A DNA stretch of 10,731 nt from Methanoculleus sp. (GCA_028698765.1 JAQVVW010000024.1:1-10731); one strand, 5' to 3'; counted from the first letter of the stretch, positions 1-6,217 are shown. A program made the numbers and translations. The notes: generated by a model not told the origin, from the letters alone.

Positions 1-123
1 CGTGCCTTCAAGCGCCTTTCCGCCGACATAGCCGGTATCGAGTATACCGAGGAAGAGACAAAACCTTCCCGGGAAGGCTTTGTCGACCGGCTTGCCCGCG
101 CCCTCTTCCGGTCAAAAGCGTGA
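1..123 (+). CDS. C-terminal end of an upstream protein, possibly a MinD/ParA-type ATPase (partial)
   Basis: Only the last 40 codons are in the window, in frame 1, ending at TGA 121-123; the 5' part lies off the left edge. The visible tail starts RAFKRLSADIAGIEYTEEE and ends with a basic, amphipathic-looking stretch (GFVDRLARALFRSKA). The pattern of an 'AFKRLA-x-IAG' helix followed by a short charged linker and a basic amphipathic tail resembles the C-terminus of archaeal MinD/ParA-family P-loop ATPases, where such tails can bind membranes. No catalytic motif is visible, so the family call is tentative. That it is a real coding end is better supported: the frame is open from base 1 and a hairpin plus T-run follows directly. 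Confidence 0.5.
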   Translation, partial: RAFKRLSADIAGIEYTEEETKPSREGFVDRLARALFRSKA

Positions 124-127
124 TACC

Positions 128-166
128 GATAGTCTGCAAGGGCTATCACGTTCATTACCTTTTTTT
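128..166 (+). terminator. Hairpin plus T-run terminator of the upstream gene
   Basis: Starting five bases after the upstream stop codon there is a 7-bp stem (128-134 with 141-147, one T-G wobble, 6-base loop), followed by a run of seven T residues at 160-166. Archaeal RNA polymerase stops at U-rich tracts, so this is a plausible end for the upstream transcript and separates it from the hydrogenase cluster. Confidence 0.55.
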
Positions 167-386
167 ATCCGGTTTCGCACGAGGAGTAACGCAGACCCGG
201 CCCCGCCATAACAGTTCCGTCTGCGCAAGGCGTCAGGGAGAGAACGTCCTTGCCGGCCGCCACCGCCGGCACGGCGGCATGATTATTTCCTGCATGAGTT
301 CTAAAACGCCCGGTACAACCCCCGGGGGATTAAACGCCATAAATTCAGAAATATTCTCCTAACAGAGAGTTGCTCTTAGCGAACAA
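167..386. other. Gene-free intergenic stretch with several inverted repeats
   Basis: I see no convincing gene here. It carries three inverted repeats: 190-196 with 219-225 (7 bp, 22-base loop), 251-257 with 265-271 (7 bp, 7-base loop), and the perfect 10-bp palindrome CCCCCGGGGG at 319-328. The region lies upstream of the TATA box of the next operon, so these are probably not in its leader. They could be regulatory, part of a small RNA, or simply GC-rich chance structure. Confidence 0.35.
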
Positions 387-398
387 ACTATATACTTT
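386..398 (+). promoter_or_regulatory. TATA-box promoter of the hydrogenase cluster
   Basis: The sequence AACTATATACTTT contains a good archaeal TATA element (CTATATAC, 388-395) in otherwise GC-rich DNA. Transcription would be expected to start about 25 bases downstream, near 412-416. That leaves a leader of roughly 22-26 bases containing a TTGAGG ribosome binding site at 425-430 before the ATG at 438. The geometry fits a promoter for the ferredoxin gene and the five genes behind it. Confidence 0.6.
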
Positions 399-437
399 TT
401 AATAGCAGGAAGTGTTAACCACTCCTTGAGGCTCGCA

Positions 438-680
438 ATGGAGATACATGTGGATAAGGACGCGTGCGTAGGGTGCGGTCTCTGTGTCAAGGACTGCCCG
501 ATGCACGTGTACGAACTCCAGGATAACGTGAGTGTCGCAGTCAGGCCGAACAACTGTATGGGATGCCTTTCCTGCCACGAGATCTGCCCGGCCCAGGCAC
601 TCGAACACCGGGGCATCTACGCTGCCCGGAGACACTACATCGACATCAAGGTCTGTGAAATGCTTCGAAAGGTGATCTGA
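438..680 (+). CDS. Two-cluster [4Fe-4S] ferredoxin, first gene of the hydrogenase cluster
   Basis: An 80-residue protein with two classical [4Fe-4S] binding motifs, CVGCGLCVKDCP (about residues 10-21) and CMGCLSCHEICP (about residues 39-50). This is the size and layout of bacterial-type 2[4Fe-4S] ferredoxins, which carry low-potential electrons in the cytoplasm. I chose the ATG at 438 because TTGAGG lies 7 bases upstream of it; an in-frame TTG at 426 would add four residues but overlaps that site. The stop overlaps the start of the next gene (TGATG), so the two are translationally linked. Its position at the head of a hydrogenase operon suggests that it accepts electrons from, or delivers them to, the hydrogenase small subunit. 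It may also be a built-in electron-transfer subunit, a role filled by MvhD in the methanogen Mvh complex. Confidence 0.9.
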   Translation: MEIHVDKDACVGCGLCVKDCPMHVYELQDNVSVAVRPNNCMGCLSCHEICPAQALEHRGIYAARRHYIDIKVCEMLRKVI

Positions 681-1243
681 TGAGCGCTGGATACATCGAC
701 GAGATGCACGAGGCTTTTCACTCCGATCTCGTCTACCGTGCCGAAGATATTCCCCTCGACTGTTCCCCGAAACCAAAAGATCTGGAACAGACGCTCCACG
801 GCTTGATGAAACTCAACGGTCTTGTTATCAGGTCGCTTGAGGAGATCGCCGGTCGCGGGGCAAACGCCGTCACCTACCGTGCCGGGAAGAAGTTCGGCCA
901 CGAGGTCGCCCAGTACTTCCAGAAGCGCGAGGACGTCGAGGGAGCGCTTCACGAACTCTCCGACCTGCTTCGGGGCCAGTACTCGTTCGAGGTCTGGAAG
1001 CCCGAGGACAAGGAGAAGTTCATCATCGAGGAGAACGGCGAGACGTTCATCTACCTCGTCTTCCACGACTGCATCGTCCGCCAGACGCTCCGGCGCAACG
1101 GTCTCGACCAGGGCGGCCCGCTCTGCCAGACGCTCTTCGGGTACGTCGTCGGCGCGGTCGAGGAGATCACCGGCAGGAAAGCCAAACTGGAGATCGTGCA
1201 CACCGGCCCGAACGCCTGCCTGAAGAAACTGATCCTGAAATGA
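680..1243 (+). CDS. V4R-domain (4-vinyl reductase-like, small-molecule-binding) protein
   Basis: A 187-residue soluble protein with no signal peptide or membrane segment. Residues about 45-185 look like a V4R domain: a helical region with GANAVTYRAGKKFGHEVA (60-77), a central strand pair with Cys131, and a C-terminal block with Cys149, an EEITGRKAKLEI stretch (161-172) and a final Cys near residue 180. V4R domains are predicted ligand-binding modules, seen in the bacteriochlorophyll protein BchJ, in transcription regulators and in many uncharacterised archaeal proteins; some relatives bind hydrocarbons, hence the common label 'hydrocarbon-binding protein'. The start ATG overlaps the ferredoxin stop by one base and is preceded by AGGTGATC, an excellent match to the archaeal anti-Shine-Dalgarno sequence. 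The next gene starts 10 bases after its stop. Its role beside a hydrogenase is unknown; a sensor or accessory subunit are both possible. The family call is fairly secure, the function is not. Confidence 0.75.
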   Translation: MSAGYIDEMHEAFHSDLVYRAEDIPLDCSPKPKDLEQTLHGLMKLNGLVIRSLEEIAGRGANAVTYRAGKKFGHEVAQYFQKREDVEGALHELSDLLRGQYSFEVWKPEDKEKFIIEENGETFIYLVFHDCIVRQTLRRNGLDQGGPLCQTLFGYVVGAVEEITGRKAKLEIVHTGPNACLKKLILK

Positions 1244-1253
1244 GGCGAGGACG

Positions 1254-2171
1254 ATGAAGATTGCTATTGAAGAACTGGCAGGATGTTCGGGATGCACGAT
1301 CGCAGTGCTTGACCTCCATGAGATGCTGCTCGACGTCGTTGCCAAAGCGGAGATCGTCTACTCCCCGGTGATCATGGACGTCAAGGAGCCTCCCGAGGAT
1401 ATCGATATCGCGTTCGTGACCGGAGCCGTCCGGAACGAAGAGAACCGCGAGCGCCTCGAAAAGATCCGGAAACGGTCGAAGACGCTTGTCGCACTCGGGA
1501 CCTGCGCCTGCTACGGGGGCGTGTCGGGCCTCTCGATGCTGAGCTCGAACGAGGACATCTTCTCCTGCGTCTACCGGGAGGCGGAGACGGCGAAGCCCGA
1601 CGGGGTTATCCCGACGGACGTGCCGCCGTTCCTCTACCGGGCGTTCGCGGTGGGAGATCTCGTGAAGATCGATTACTACGTCACGGGCTGCCCGCCGAAG
1701 GAGGCGTTCCTGAAAGAACTTCTCCCGGCAATGGTCGCAGGAAACACCCTCGAACTCTCGCGCAAGTCCGTCTGTTCGGAATGCGACAGGAAGATGGGGC
1801 AGGTCGAGAACTGGACGCTCAAGCGCCGGCACGAGGGTATTCCCGACCGCGAACACTGCCTGCTCGGGCAGGGCTACCTCTGCCTCGGAAGCGTCACCTT
1901 CGGGAGATGCGGCGCGTCGTGCCCGAAAAACAACGTCCCGTGCCACGGGTGCAACGGCCCCTCGCTCGATATCCTTCGCGAACCCTGCCGGGACATCTAC
2001 GGCATGATGCTGCGGAGAATCTCGGATCTCACCGATAAGCCGCAGAAAGAAGTGGAGAAGGAATTCTACGACGTCCCACACACGATGTACGCCTTCACCA
2101 TCGGGAGCCTGATCATGGAAGACAAGGAGAACTCAAAGATCCGGGATCTGGTAAAGGAGAGGAGCAGATGA
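1254..2171 (+). CDS. [NiFe] hydrogenase small (electron-transfer) subunit, MvhG/VhuG-like
   Basis: A 305-residue protein of the NADH:ubiquinone oxidoreductase 20-kDa/hydrogenase small subunit family. The proximal [4Fe-4S] cluster ligands are visible: GCSGC (Cys11, Cys14), GTCACYGG (Cys84 or Cys86) and TGCPP (Cys146). A cysteine-rich C-terminal half (Cys174, 177, 202, 210, 219, 223, 230, 233) can hold two more [4Fe-4S] clusters. There is no twin-arginine signal, so the enzyme is cytoplasmic. Length and cysteine layout resemble the F420-non-reducing hydrogenase subunit MvhG/VhuG of methanogens; FrhG is the nearest alternative. The ATG follows a GGCGAGG-type ribosome binding site. The stop overlaps the large-subunit start (ATGA), as expected for subunits made in equal amounts. 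No mvhD, hdr or frhB gene lies in the window, so I do not assign the symbol. Confidence 0.88.
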   Translation: MKIAIEELAGCSGCTIAVLDLHEMLLDVVAKAEIVYSPVIMDVKEPPEDIDIAFVTGAVRNEENRERLEKIRKRSKTLVALGTCACYGGVSGLSMLSSNEDIFSCVYREAETAKPDGVIPTDVPPFLYRAFAVGDLVKIDYYVTGCPPKEAFLKELLPAMVAGNTLELSRKSVCSECDRKMGQVENWTLKRRHEGIPDREHCLLGQGYLCLGSVTFGRCGASCPKNNVPCHGCNGPSLDILREPCRDIYGMMLRRISDLTDKPQKEVEKEFYDVPHTMYAFTIGSLIMEDKENSKIRDLVKERSR

Positions 2172-3535
2172 AAGAGATCACGATCAGCCCGGTGACCCGG
2201 ATCGAGGGGCATGCCGGCGTCAGGATCTACCTCAACGACCAGGGCGAGGTCGACTCGGCCCACTTCCAGGTCGTGGAACTGAGGGGGTTCGAGAAGTTCC
2301 TTATCGGCGCTTCAATCGAGGAAGCACCCCGGATCACGCCACGCATATGCGGGATATGTCCGGCGGCGCACCACCTTGCCTCGGCGAAGGCGACCGACCA
2401 GATCTACGGCGTCGAACCGCCCGCGACCGGGAAGAAACTCCGGGAACTCTTGAGCATCGGGCAGTTCATCCACTCCCACGCCCTCCACTTCTTCATGCTC
2501 GCGGCTCCGGACTTCATCCTGGGCCACGACGCACCGGCAGAGACACGGAACGTCATCGGGCTCGCCCGCCACTCGCCGGATCTTGCGAAGAAGGCGATCG
2601 CGGCCAGGAAGTTCGGCCAGCGCCTGACGGAAGCGGTCGGCGGCAAACCCATCCACCCGTCGAACGCGCTGCCCGGCGGGATGTCGGCGCCGCTCACGGA
2701 AGGGAAGAGAGCCGAACTGCTCACCATGGCGAATGAGGCGCTCGGGATCGCTCGTGAAGGATGGGATCTCGCTCGCGGTCTCCTCGACGGCGTCGATATG
2801 GAGTTCGGGGCAGTAAAAACCGGGTTCCTCGGCATGGCCAACAACGGGGTCTACTCGACCTGTGAAGGGCCTGCCACGATGCTCGGCCCGGACGGAGGCC
2901 AGCTCGGTTCGTTCTCGGGCCAGAACTACACGAACTTCATCGAGGAGTACTCGGAGGACTGGTCGTACCTGAAGTTCGCCCGGTTCAAAGGCGGGAACTA
3001 CTACCGGGTCGGACCGCTCGCCCGGCTCAACATCGTGCAGAAGATGGGCACGGAACACGCGGACGCCGCTCTCGCGGAGTACCGCGAACGGTTCGGCACC
3101 GTCACCCAGGCCACGCTCGCATACAATCTGGCGCGCTACATCGAGTTCCTCGCCTCGTGCGAGCGGGCCGTCCAGTTGCTCTCCGATCCGGGCATCACCG
3201 GCCCGGATATCCGGACGCCGGTGGGAGCAGTCGTGAACCGCCGGGGCGTCGGGATCATCGAGGCGCCCCGGGGCACCCTGATCCACGACTATACCGTCGA
3301 TGAGAAGGGCACCATCGAGCGGTGCAACCTGATCGTGGCGACCTGCCAGAACAACTACGGGATGGATCGCGGCGTGGAGGATATGGCACGCCGGGTGGTG
3401 GAGAACGGAGCGTTGACCGAAGGGGCAGCAAACCGCATCGAGATGATCATCCGGGCGTATGACCCCTGCATCTCGTGCGCAACGCACGCGATCGGGAGGA
3501 TGCCCCTCAAGATCGAGTGCGTTCGAAGAACATAG
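2168..3535 (+). CDS. [NiFe] hydrogenase large (catalytic) subunit, group 3-like
   Basis: A 455-residue catalytic subunit that splits or forms H2 at a Ni-Fe site. Both cysteine pairs that bind the metals are intact: RICGICPAAH (Cys61, Cys64; residues 59-68) and DPCISCATH (Cys434, Cys437; 432-440). The N-terminal SPVTRIEGH motif (7-15) is also present. A 15-residue tail after His440 is the typical peptide removed by a maturation endopeptidase once nickel is inserted, so the product should be a true, Ni-containing enzyme rather than a degenerate Nuo-D-like relative. Size and motifs are closest to methanogen MvhA/VhuA. It overlaps the small-subunit gene by four bases, and the following Roadblock gene starts 10 bases after its stop. 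The electron acceptor is not evident from the window; the ferredoxin at 438-680 is the obvious candidate. Confidence 0.92.
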   Translation: MKEITISPVTRIEGHAGVRIYLNDQGEVDSAHFQVVELRGFEKFLIGASIEEAPRITPRICGICPAAHHLASAKATDQIYGVEPPATGKKLRELLSIGQFIHSHALHFFMLAAPDFILGHDAPAETRNVIGLARHSPDLAKKAIAARKFGQRLTEAVGGKPIHPSNALPGGMSAPLTEGKRAELLTMANEALGIAREGWDLARGLLDGVDMEFGAVKTGFLGMANNGVYSTCEGPATMLGPDGGQLGSFSGQNYTNFIEEYSEDWSYLKFARFKGGNYYRVGPLARLNIVQKMGTEHADAALAEYRERFGTVTQATLAYNLARYIEFLASCERAVQLLSDPGITGPDIRTPVGAVVNRRGVGIIEAPRGTLIHDYTVDEKGTIERCNLIVATCQNNYGMDRGVEDMARRVVENGALTEGAANRIEMIIRAYDPCISCATHAIGRMPLKIECVRRT

Positions 3536-3545
3536 GAGAGAGAAC

Positions 3546-3893
3546 ATGCTTAAACAGATCCTGGGAGAATTCCTGAAACTTGACGGGGTTACCGCCGCAG
3601 TCGTGGCGGGGCGGGATGGCTTTGTGATCGAGAGCGTCGTTGCCGGAGACATCGACGTCGAGGCCCTGGGCGCCATGGCGTCGACAGGCATGGGTACGTC
3701 TGAAGCCATGAGCGACGAACTCGGAAAGGGCGAGATGAGCCAGATGCTCATCGAACTGGAGAACGGGCCGATCCTGCTCTCCCCGCTCTCGGAGGACGAG
3801 CTGATCGCCATCGTGGCGAACGCGAACGTTAACGTCGGGAGAATCCGCTACGAACTGAAGAAGAACAGGGACCGGATAACTGCTGCTCTGTGA
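3546..3893 (+). CDS. Roadblock/LC7-domain protein (MglB-like)
   Basis: A 115-residue protein that is almost entirely one Roadblock/LC7 domain: an N-terminal helix (MLKQILGEFLKLDGV), a strand pair (AAVVAGRDGFVIES), a long helix rich in Met, Ala and Ser, then GEMSQMLIELENGPILLSPLSEDELIAIVANANVNVGRIR. Roadblock proteins dimerise and in many systems regulate or bind Ras-like GTPases (for example MglB with MglA), or act as scaffolds. No GTPase is encoded in this window. I chose the ATG at 3546, which follows GGAGAG at 3535-3540. A longer reading from 3459 would overlap the 3' end of the hydrogenase gene, including its DPCxxC motif region, and is not needed. It lies in the same operon as the hydrogenase, and the next gene encodes a paralogue. 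Confidence 0.85.
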   Translation: MLKQILGEFLKLDGVTAAVVAGRDGFVIESVVAGDIDVEALGAMASTGMGTSEAMSDELGKGEMSQMLIELENGPILLSPLSEDELIAIVANANVNVGRIRYELKKNRDRITAAL

Positions 3894-3897
3894 GACG

Positions 3898-4569
3898 ATG
3901 CTACCCGACGGCATCTCACTCGGACGACTGCAGGGGCCTCTCTCGGCCCTTGCTTCAATCAGCCCCCACTTCACCGGAGCGGTGCGCGTCAGCGAGACCG
4001 GAGGCACCGGTTTTGTCCTGATTCAGGCCGGAAAACCCTATGCATCTGCGTTCGAGAATCGCAGCAAAGGTCTGCTGCTCAGCGGAGACGAGGCATACAG
4101 GTACCTGTTTGACCGGCCGTCGCTCGAATCCGAACTCATCGCTTACACCGCCGGGGAGACCGAGGTGGCCCGGGAAGCCTCCCGTGAGGCCGGGTGCCTG
4201 GTCACCGAGGGGGGGGCAAAGCCATCTTCCCGGATAGGGTCGGTGGACACGAGCAGCCTCGACCAGATCGCACGGCAACCGGGCGTCGTTGCCGTCTCGG
4301 TCTTCCACGAGGGGTTTGCCCTCCAGTCGCTCGGCTCCGCGGACTTCGAGCAGGTGGCCGCGGTCTCCGAAGACCTGCTTCGTGCCGGCACCCGCATCAC
4401 CGGCGATATGGAGATGGGCGACCTCTCGCAGGTGATCCTCGAGACACCGGCGGGGAAACTTATCATCGCACCCTACGAGGATCTCTCCCTCTGCATCCTT
4501 ACAAAGCCGGACGCCAACCTCGGTCTGATCCGGCTCTCGATACGGGGGATGCAGGATAACCCTGAATGA
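3898..4569 (+). CDS. Two-domain protein: PATAN/DUF4388-like N-terminus plus Roadblock/LC7 domain
   Basis: A 223-residue soluble protein. Residues about 118-217 are a Roadblock domain that aligns by eye along its length with the preceding gene; shared landmarks are the GF-x-hydrophobic-x-S strand, GDLSQVILETPAG against GEMSQMLIELENG, and DANLGLIRLSI against NVNVGRIRYEL. Residues about 1-95 form a separate domain with LGRLQGPLSAL, TGAVRV, GFVLIQAGKPYAS and a GDEAYRYL helix. This resembles PATAN/DUF4388-type domains that occur with signalling modules in prokaryotes, although I cannot confirm the family. The two domains are joined by a Gly/Ser-rich linker (about 103-117). The gene starts four bases after the previous stop with only a weak ribosome binding site, consistent with coupled translation. 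A tandem duplication with domain gain is the likely history, and the two products could form a heterodimer. Confidence 0.75.
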   Translation: MLPDGISLGRLQGPLSALASISPHFTGAVRVSETGGTGFVLIQAGKPYASAFENRSKGLLLSGDEAYRYLFDRPSLESELIAYTAGETEVAREASREAGCLVTEGGAKPSSRIGSVDTSSLDQIARQPGVVAVSVFHEGFALQSLGSADFEQVAAVSEDLLRAGTRITGDMEMGDLSQVILETPAGKLIIAPYEDLSLCILTKPDANLGLIRLSIRGMQDNPE

Positions 4570-4621
4570 GAGAGGAGCCGGTTCCGGCACTCCCCGCTCT
4601 CCCCGGTGAACCGCATCGACG

Positions 4622-4672
4622 ATGTGTGCGGGGCCTATTTACGGGAGAACCCGCACACGTTCAATTTTATCG
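4622..4672 (+). terminator. Stem-loop and T-rich stretch, probable terminator of the hydrogenase cluster
   Basis: A perfect 9-bp stem, GTGTGCGGG (4624-4632) with CCCGCACAC (4650-4658), can extend to 11 bp through one T-G wobble and an A-T pair (4622-4660). The loop has 17 bases. It is followed at once by TTCAATTTTAT. It sits 52 bases after the last gene of the cluster, in the 235-base gap before the next gene, which makes it a good candidate for the end of that transcript. An attenuator or RNA-processing site is also possible. Confidence 0.5.
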
Positions 4673-4804
4673 CGCAGATCTCCCGGAGCGCGCACGAACG
4701 CACCAAACAGTTGATATCTCCGCTCGCCGGAGTAGCTCTATGCATCTCTTCATCGGATCGAGGAGAACGGCGAGACGACCCTGCCCTCGCGGGGTGATCG
4801 CCCC

Positions 4805-5743
4805 GTGAAGTATTACCCGGTTCATGCCGGATACCCGCCGTATGCCGAGGTGAATCCGGCGATCGAAGCGGCCTTTGCCGAGCACGGGAGAGGCAACGTC
4901 CAGATGCCGCCGAAGGTCTACGTGACGCTCGTCGAGAACGGGGACTTCCGGACGATGCCGGCCTACCTCCCGTCCCAGAGGATCGCCGGGGTGAAGATCG
5001 TCAACGTCCACCCCCATAACCGCACGAGAGGCCTTCCCACCGTCATGGCGCTCACCATCATCATCGATATCAAGACCGGTATTCCGACGGCGATCATCAA
5101 CGCCACCGAACTCACCGCGCTGCGCACCGGGGCGGCGGGCGCGATTGCGGCGAAGTATCTCGCGCCTCGCCACCCCGTCACCCTCGGGATCGTGGGGGTC
5201 GGGCGGCAGGCGGAGGCGCAGGTCGAGGCGACGGCCGCCTCGCTCGCGATCGATGAGATCCGGGTCTGGAGCAGGACAGAGAAGAGTGCAGAGGCTTTTG
5301 CAGCGCGTTACTCCGACTACAACGCCCGGAGCGTCCCGATCGAGCGCGTCTGCGACTGCGACGTGCTGACCACGACGACGCCGTCGACGAAACCGGTCGT
5401 GATGGCGGACTGGATCCACGAAGGAACGCACATCAACGCGATCGGCGCGGATGCCCCCGGCAAGCAGGAACTGGATCCCGCGATTCTGCTCAAAGCCGAG
5501 GTCTTCGTCGACGACCCCGGCCAGGCGGCTCACTCGGGCGAGATCAACGTCCCGGTCGGCACCGGGCGCTTCGACCCCGCCCGGATCGCGGGAACCCTCG
5601 GCGAGGTCGTCATCGGGAAGAGAGGACGGTCGTCCCCGGACGCCGTCACGATCTTCGACTCCACCGGGCTTGCCATCCAGGACCTCGCCATCGCCGCCCT
5701 CATTCTGCGGGGCGAGGCGGAGTACGAACTGCCGTTCCCGTAA
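4805..5743 (+). CDS. Ornithine cyclodeaminase / archaeal alanine dehydrogenase family protein
   Basis: A 312-residue NAD(P)-dependent enzyme of the ornithine cyclodeaminase/mu-crystallin family. Substrate-site landmarks are MPPKVYVTL (34-42), Lys64 in AGVKIVNVHP, Arg107 in ALRTGAAGA, and Asp216 in GADAPGKQELD. The nucleotide-binding loop GIVGVGRQAEAQ lies at 128-139. Family members either convert ornithine to proline plus ammonia or act as alanine dehydrogenases (the Archaeoglobus Ala type); sequence alone does not settle which. The GTG at 4805 is the last reasonable start before the conserved core and gives an N-terminus slightly shorter than the family's usual 320-330 residues. The same frame is open back to 4736 but has no better start codon. 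It lies beyond the hairpin at 4622-4660, so it probably has its own promoter, which I could not place with confidence. Confidence 0.85.
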   Translation: MKYYPVHAGYPPYAEVNPAIEAAFAEHGRGNVQMPPKVYVTLVENGDFRTMPAYLPSQRIAGVKIVNVHPHNRTRGLPTVMALTIIIDIKTGIPTAIINATELTALRTGAAGAIAAKYLAPRHPVTLGIVGVGRQAEAQVEATAASLAIDEIRVWSRTEKSAEAFAARYSDYNARSVPIERVCDCDVLTTTTPSTKPVVMADWIHEGTHINAIGADAPGKQELDPAILLKAEVFVDDPGQAAHSGEINVPVGTGRFDPARIAGTLGEVVIGKRGRSSPDAVTIFDSTGLAIQDLAIAALILRGEAEYELPFP

Positions 5744-5870
5744 CATCGGCCCTGCGGGGACCCCACCCCGGAGGCCGAGACTCCCAGATTATCCATACTT
5801 GACTCGCGCCAAAATTCGAGGGTGGGACTGTCGGGCAATATTCTGCAGTCGCACTGACACGGATTTCAAG

Positions 5871-5893
5871 GGAGGTGCGAGGTGCGCACCTCC
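5871..5893. repeat. Nested inverted repeat
   Basis: GGAGGTGCG (5871-5879) pairs perfectly with CGCACCTCC (5885-5893) across a 5-base loop. The same bases also hold a perfect 14-bp palindrome (GAGGTGCGCACCTC, 5879-5892) and a direct repeat of GAGGTGCG, so two alternative foldings are possible. Confidence 0.6.
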
Positions 5894-5952
5894 GGTGCTC
5901 AAACTCCGTGCCTACCTGGACGTCGTAAGTCCAGAACATTCGGTCTTCTCCA

Positions 5953-5975
5953 GCGATGTCCCGTAGGGGCATCGC
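5953..5975. repeat. 10-bp stem-loop with a 3-base loop
   Basis: GCGATGTCCC (5953-5962) pairs with GGGGCATCGC (5966-5975), with a single T-G wobble, across the loop GTA. A stem this long is unlikely by chance in a 570-base stretch and is consistent with a structured transcript. Confidence 0.55.
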
Positions 5976-5991
5976 CTATCGCCACGCACTG

Positions 5992-6011
5992 CCCCGCCCC
6001 CGGGGGCGGGG
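5992..6011. repeat. Perfect 20-bp GC palindrome
   Basis: CCCCGCCCCC (5992-6001) is followed directly by its exact reverse complement GGGGGCGGGG (6002-6011). A second small hairpin, GCGC-GAA-GCGC, follows at 6017-6027. Confidence 0.6.
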
Positions 6012-6071
6012 GAGGAGCGCGAAGCGCGGGCGGGGTGGGGGTTACAGATGTCCGCGTACGAGGTAGAGACA

Positions 6072-6096
6072 GGGGAGGGGGGCGAACCCCCTCCCC
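6072..6096. repeat. Perfect 10-bp inverted repeat
   Basis: GGGGAGGGGG (6072-6081) pairs exactly with CCCCCTCCCC (6087-6096) across the loop GCGAA. No T-run follows on either strand, so it is not an obvious terminator. Confidence 0.6.
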
Positions 6097-6217
6097 CAAT
6101 GGCGATATTCCCACGGTCCACTGCACTGGGTCTGTCTTTCGGTTGCGGAATTTTCGGCACTTGAACCTGGCAGTGCTCACGTTCCAGACGTTCCGTCCGT
6201 TACGGCTTGAACCCCGG

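Noticed and set aside
359..379. Imperfect inverted repeat CTAA...TTAG just upstream of the hydrogenase TATA box
   Set aside because: Only 4 plus 3 paired bases with a bulge; too weak to call an operator from one sequence.
426..440. TTG start at 426 for the ferredoxin, four residues longer
   Set aside because: The TTG overlaps the TTGAGG that best serves as the ribosome binding site for the ATG at 438.
1167..2081. 304-residue minus-strand frame opposite the hydrogenase small subunit
   Set aside because: Antisense shadow of a gene with all expected cluster cysteines.
2312..3811. 499-residue open frame on the minus strand opposite the hydrogenase large subunit
   Set aside because: It is the antisense shadow of a gene with intact active-site motifs; long antisense frames are common in GC-rich DNA. 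It has no recognisable domain.
4606..4797. 63-residue frame with a GTG start between the Roadblock and cyclodeaminase genes
   Set aside because: No ribosome binding site, no recognised homology, and it runs through the hairpin at 4622-4660. Kept as a finding about the gap, not as a gene.
6119..6175. CACTGC...GCAGTG inverted repeat in the gap before tes
   Set aside because: Only 6 bp with a 45-base loop; expected by chance.
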